Assembly: GCA_024400895.1 (NCBI GenBank)
Contig: JAKSMA010000144.1
Location: forward strand, 1 to 6,509
Source of the DNA: Muribaculaceae bacterium
GTDB lineage: Bacteria; Bacteroidota; Bacteroidia; Bacteroidales; Muribaculaceae
Reading direction: 5' to 3'
DNA length: 6,509 nucleotides
Each line of letters opens with the position of its first letter. Within the stretch, counting starts at the first letter, position 1. Made by a program: the position numbers and the translations under genes. The notes beneath the pieces were generated by a model. It saw only the letters and a program-made list of their open reading frames with translations. It searched no databases and had not been told where the DNA came from. This document shows, piece by piece, positions 5,274 through 6,509 of the stretch.

Positions 5274-5806
5274 ACATAGCAGTGTATTGCGCATCGCGCG
5301 AAGATTTGGGCGAAATATACGAGGCTCCAGCAAAAGCCTTGGGCAAATGGATGGGCGAGAACGGCCACACATTGGTGTATGGCGGAGTGAAAGCCGGACT
5401 TATGCACACCGTGGCACAGGCTGCTCACGATGCCGGAGCACATATTGTGGGTGTGGTGCCTATGCGATTTTTGGCTCGCACCGACGCTGTGGTCGATGAG
5501 GTGATTGAATGCACCGATTTGGGCGACCGCAAGGTGATTATGATGGACCGCGCTGATGCTTTCGTGGTGCTTCCGGGCGGCTTGGGCACACTTGATGAAT
5601 GGCTCAGCACACTTTCGCAAATCATTGTGAATGTCGATGACCATCGCCCCATTTTTGTGGTCAACACCGAAGGGATGTACACCCATCAGCTGGAGCAATT
5701 GCGCGACACTGCACATTCGCCATTTGCGCGAGGCAAGCACATCGACTGCTCCATTGAAGTGGCCGACGGCGAAGCGCTCATCGCAGCGCTCGAGCAAATT
5801 AAATAG
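5270..5806 (+). CDS. LOG-family protein (nucleoside 5'-monophosphate phosphoribohydrolase), 178 aa
   Basis: The protein has a Rossmann-like fold of the LOG/'lysine decarboxylase-like' family. Members hydrolyse N6-modified adenosine or other nucleoside monophosphates to base plus ribose 5-phosphate; older annotations as lysine decarboxylase are misleading. The signature PGGLGTLDE is at 102-110, with Glu110 as the expected catalytic acid, and GDRKVIM (85-91) supplies the conserved Arg87. The phosphate-binding loop reads YGGVKAGLMH (37-46), a variant of the usual GGGxxGLMG. The length is typical. The ATG at 5270 overlaps the ligase stop codon as ATGA, which points to translational coupling. The true substrate in this organism cannot be read from the sequence; AMP or another purine nucleotide is as likely as a cytokinin. 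Confidence 0.93.
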   Translation: MNIAVYCASREDLGEIYEAPAKALGKWMGENGHTLVYGGVKAGLMHTVAQAAHDAGAHIVGVVPMRFLARTDAVVDEVIECTDLGDRKVIMMDRADAFVVLPGGLGTLDEWLSTLSQIIVNVDDHRPIFVVNTEGMYTHQLEQLRDTAHSPFARGKHIDCSIEVADGEALIAALEQIK

Positions 5807-5843
5807 AGAGGTGCCGTGGTGGAGTAAAAATCACCCTCGCCTC

Positions 5844-5872
5844 CAACATCTAACTTCTAACATCAAAACATC
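5844..5872 (+). repeat. Degenerate heptamer tandem repeat before the adenosyltransferase gene
   Basis: CAACATC, TAACTTC and TAACATC follow one another at 5844-5864, then AAAACATC to 5872: three 7-nt units plus a partial one, ending 3 nt before the ATG at 5876. The C/A/T-only, G-free sequence should be unstructured and could form the ribosome landing site of the gene in the absence of a Shine-Dalgarno sequence. Confidence 0.55.
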
Positions 5873-5875
5873 TGA

Positions 5876-6421
5876 ATGAAAGTATATACTCTCACTGGCG
5901 ACAAAGGCACCACCGCACTGGTGGGCGGACAGCGCGTGGACAAAGACTGCGTGCGTGTGGAGGCATACGGCACAGTCGACGAACTAAATGCACAGATTAG
6001 CGTGCTCGCCTGCCATCTGAAAAACGTGGTAGGCGACGACATCCAAAAGTTGGTGTATGTGATTCAGAACAAATTGTTCAATCTTGGAGCCTACCTTGCC
6101 ACCGAGAGCAATGACGATGCGCCCGTGTATGGCCTCACTGATGCCGACATAAAGGCGCTTGAAGACAAAATCGACGAAATGGAGGCCCCGTTCCGAGGCT
6201 TCATTCTACCGGGTGGAAGCCCCGTGAGTGCTCAATGCGATGTGTGCCGCACGGTGGCACGTCGCGCCGAGCGTCGCGTAGTCACATTGGCGAAAGAAGC
6301 GCCAGTATCGCCACTCGCGTTGAAATACCTCAACCGCCTCAGCGACTTCTTTTTCACCCTCGGCCGTCACTGCAACCTCAGCCAAGGCATCGAAGAAGTA
6401 TACTGGGATAAGAATCTGTAA
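5876..6421 (+). CDS. PduO-type ATP:cob(I)alamin adenosyltransferase, 181 aa
   Basis: The enzyme transfers the adenosyl group of ATP to reduced cobalamin to make adenosylcobalamin; PduO-type enzymes are trimers with the active sites between subunits. The ATP-binding N-terminus TGDKGTTALVGGQRVDKD is at 7-24, followed by VEAYGTVDELNA (28-39), FILPGGSPVSAQCDVCRTVARRAERR (109-134, carrying the conserved arginines) and YLNRLSDFFFTLGR (151-164). The length is normal. It follows the LOG gene after 69 nt with no terminator, so it is probably the last gene of the operon. In Bacteroidales the main use of the product is methylmalonyl-CoA mutase in propionate formation, as well as other B12 enzymes. It would be called pduO or cobO/btuR-like by analogy, but there is no pdu or cob gene cluster here. 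Confidence 0.94.
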   Translation: MKVYTLTGDKGTTALVGGQRVDKDCVRVEAYGTVDELNAQISVLACHLKNVVGDDIQKLVYVIQNKLFNLGAYLATESNDDAPVYGLTDADIKALEDKIDEMEAPFRGFILPGGSPVSAQCDVCRTVARRAERRVVTLAKEAPVSPLALKYLNRLSDFFFTLGRHCNLSQGIEEVYWDKNL

Positions 6422-6444
6422 AAACAACAAACTAAAATAAGAAA

Positions 6445-6486
6445 ATGGCTAAAGGGGACGGTTCTTCTATGTTGAAAACCAAATAA
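6445..6486 (+). other. 13-codon ORF over a GGGGACGGTTCT motif, likely repeat fragment
   Basis: ATG at 6445 to TAA at 6486 encodes MAKGDGSSMLKTK. It contains AAAGGGGACGGTTCTT (6451-6466). I recall this kind of GGGGACGGTTCT sequence as recurring intergenic DNA in many Firmicutes and Bacteroidetes genomes, where it creates short peptides with KGDGS, so I regard the ORF as probably incidental. The window ends 23 nt later, so the extent of the element cannot be seen. An upstream A-rich stretch (AAAATAAGAAA) would allow translation if it is transcribed with the operon. Confidence 0.35.
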
Positions 6487-6509
6487 ATTTGGCAATTTAA
6501 TATTTATTT
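6479..6509 (+). terminator. Weak possible terminator at the end of the cofactor operon
   Basis: CCAAA (6479-6483) and TTTGG (6488-6492) form a 5-bp stem with a TAAA loop, followed by an A/T-rich tail with several T-runs up to the window edge. The stem is weak. No better terminator is visible after the stop codon at 6421, so the operon may end here or continue beyond the window. Confidence 0.25.

Noticed and set aside
1..6509. tRNA, rRNA, CRISPR array, prophage or transposase gene
   Set aside because: I looked for cloverleaf-type ends, regularly spaced repeats and mobile-element proteins and saw none that hold up.

Overview
The window most resembles a chromosomal segment of a Bacteroidales bacterium (Prevotellaceae- or Muribaculaceae-like; genus not assignable from this sequence). 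The grounds are the types of proteins encoded, A-rich leaders without obvious Shine-Dalgarno sites, and several matches to the Bacteroidetes promoter pattern TTTG-N18-21-TAnnTTTG. There is no rRNA, tRNA, CRISPR array or recognisable transposase.

Left part (1-674): the 3' end of a SPOR-domain gene. Its frame is intact only if one A is restored to an A-run at 49-54. It is followed by a clear intrinsic terminator. A Bacteroidetes-type promoter overlaps the T-tract of that terminator, and then comes a GC-rich, highly foldable segment of about 140 nt (471-608) that lies in the 5' leader of the next gene. This segment could be a structured leader RNA, a dispersed palindromic repeat, or both.

Middle (675-3226): a 457-aa coiled-coil DUF2130 protein on the plus strand, convergent with two small exported-protein genes on the minus strand. 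The first minus-strand gene (2397-2762) is a Spy/CpxP-like LTxxQ protein. Its TAA stop is followed in the same frame by 34 more sense codons for a Gly/His/Lys/Arg-rich tail, which suggests a nonsense-truncated or readthrough gene. The second (2894-3226) encodes a 110-aa Asn/His/Gly-rich secreted protein of unknown function. A 12-bp hairpin (2222-2254) can serve as a bidirectional terminator between the convergent units, and a second minus-strand terminator lies behind it.

Intergenic (3227-4066): about 840 nt without a credible gene. It holds a plus-strand and a minus-strand promoter facing each other, a perfect palindrome, direct repeats, and a plus-strand -7 element about 160 nt before the next operon.

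Right part (4067-6421): a compact plus-strand operon of tsaE (tRNA t6A synthesis), biotin-protein ligase, a LOG-family nucleotide phosphoribohydrolase that overlaps its neighbour by ATGA, and a PduO-type ATP:cob(I)alamin adenosyltransferase. The operon is housekeeping and cofactor metabolism: tRNA modification, loading of biotin on carboxylases, nucleotide or cytokinin-type hydrolysis, and coenzyme B12 formation. The last 90 nt carry a 13-codon ORF built on a GGGGACGGTTCT motif that looks like part of a dispersed repeat cut by the window edge.

The strongest points for follow-up are the structured leader at 471-608, the in-frame stop with conserved-looking tail at 2292-2399, and the single-base frameshift in the SPOR gene.
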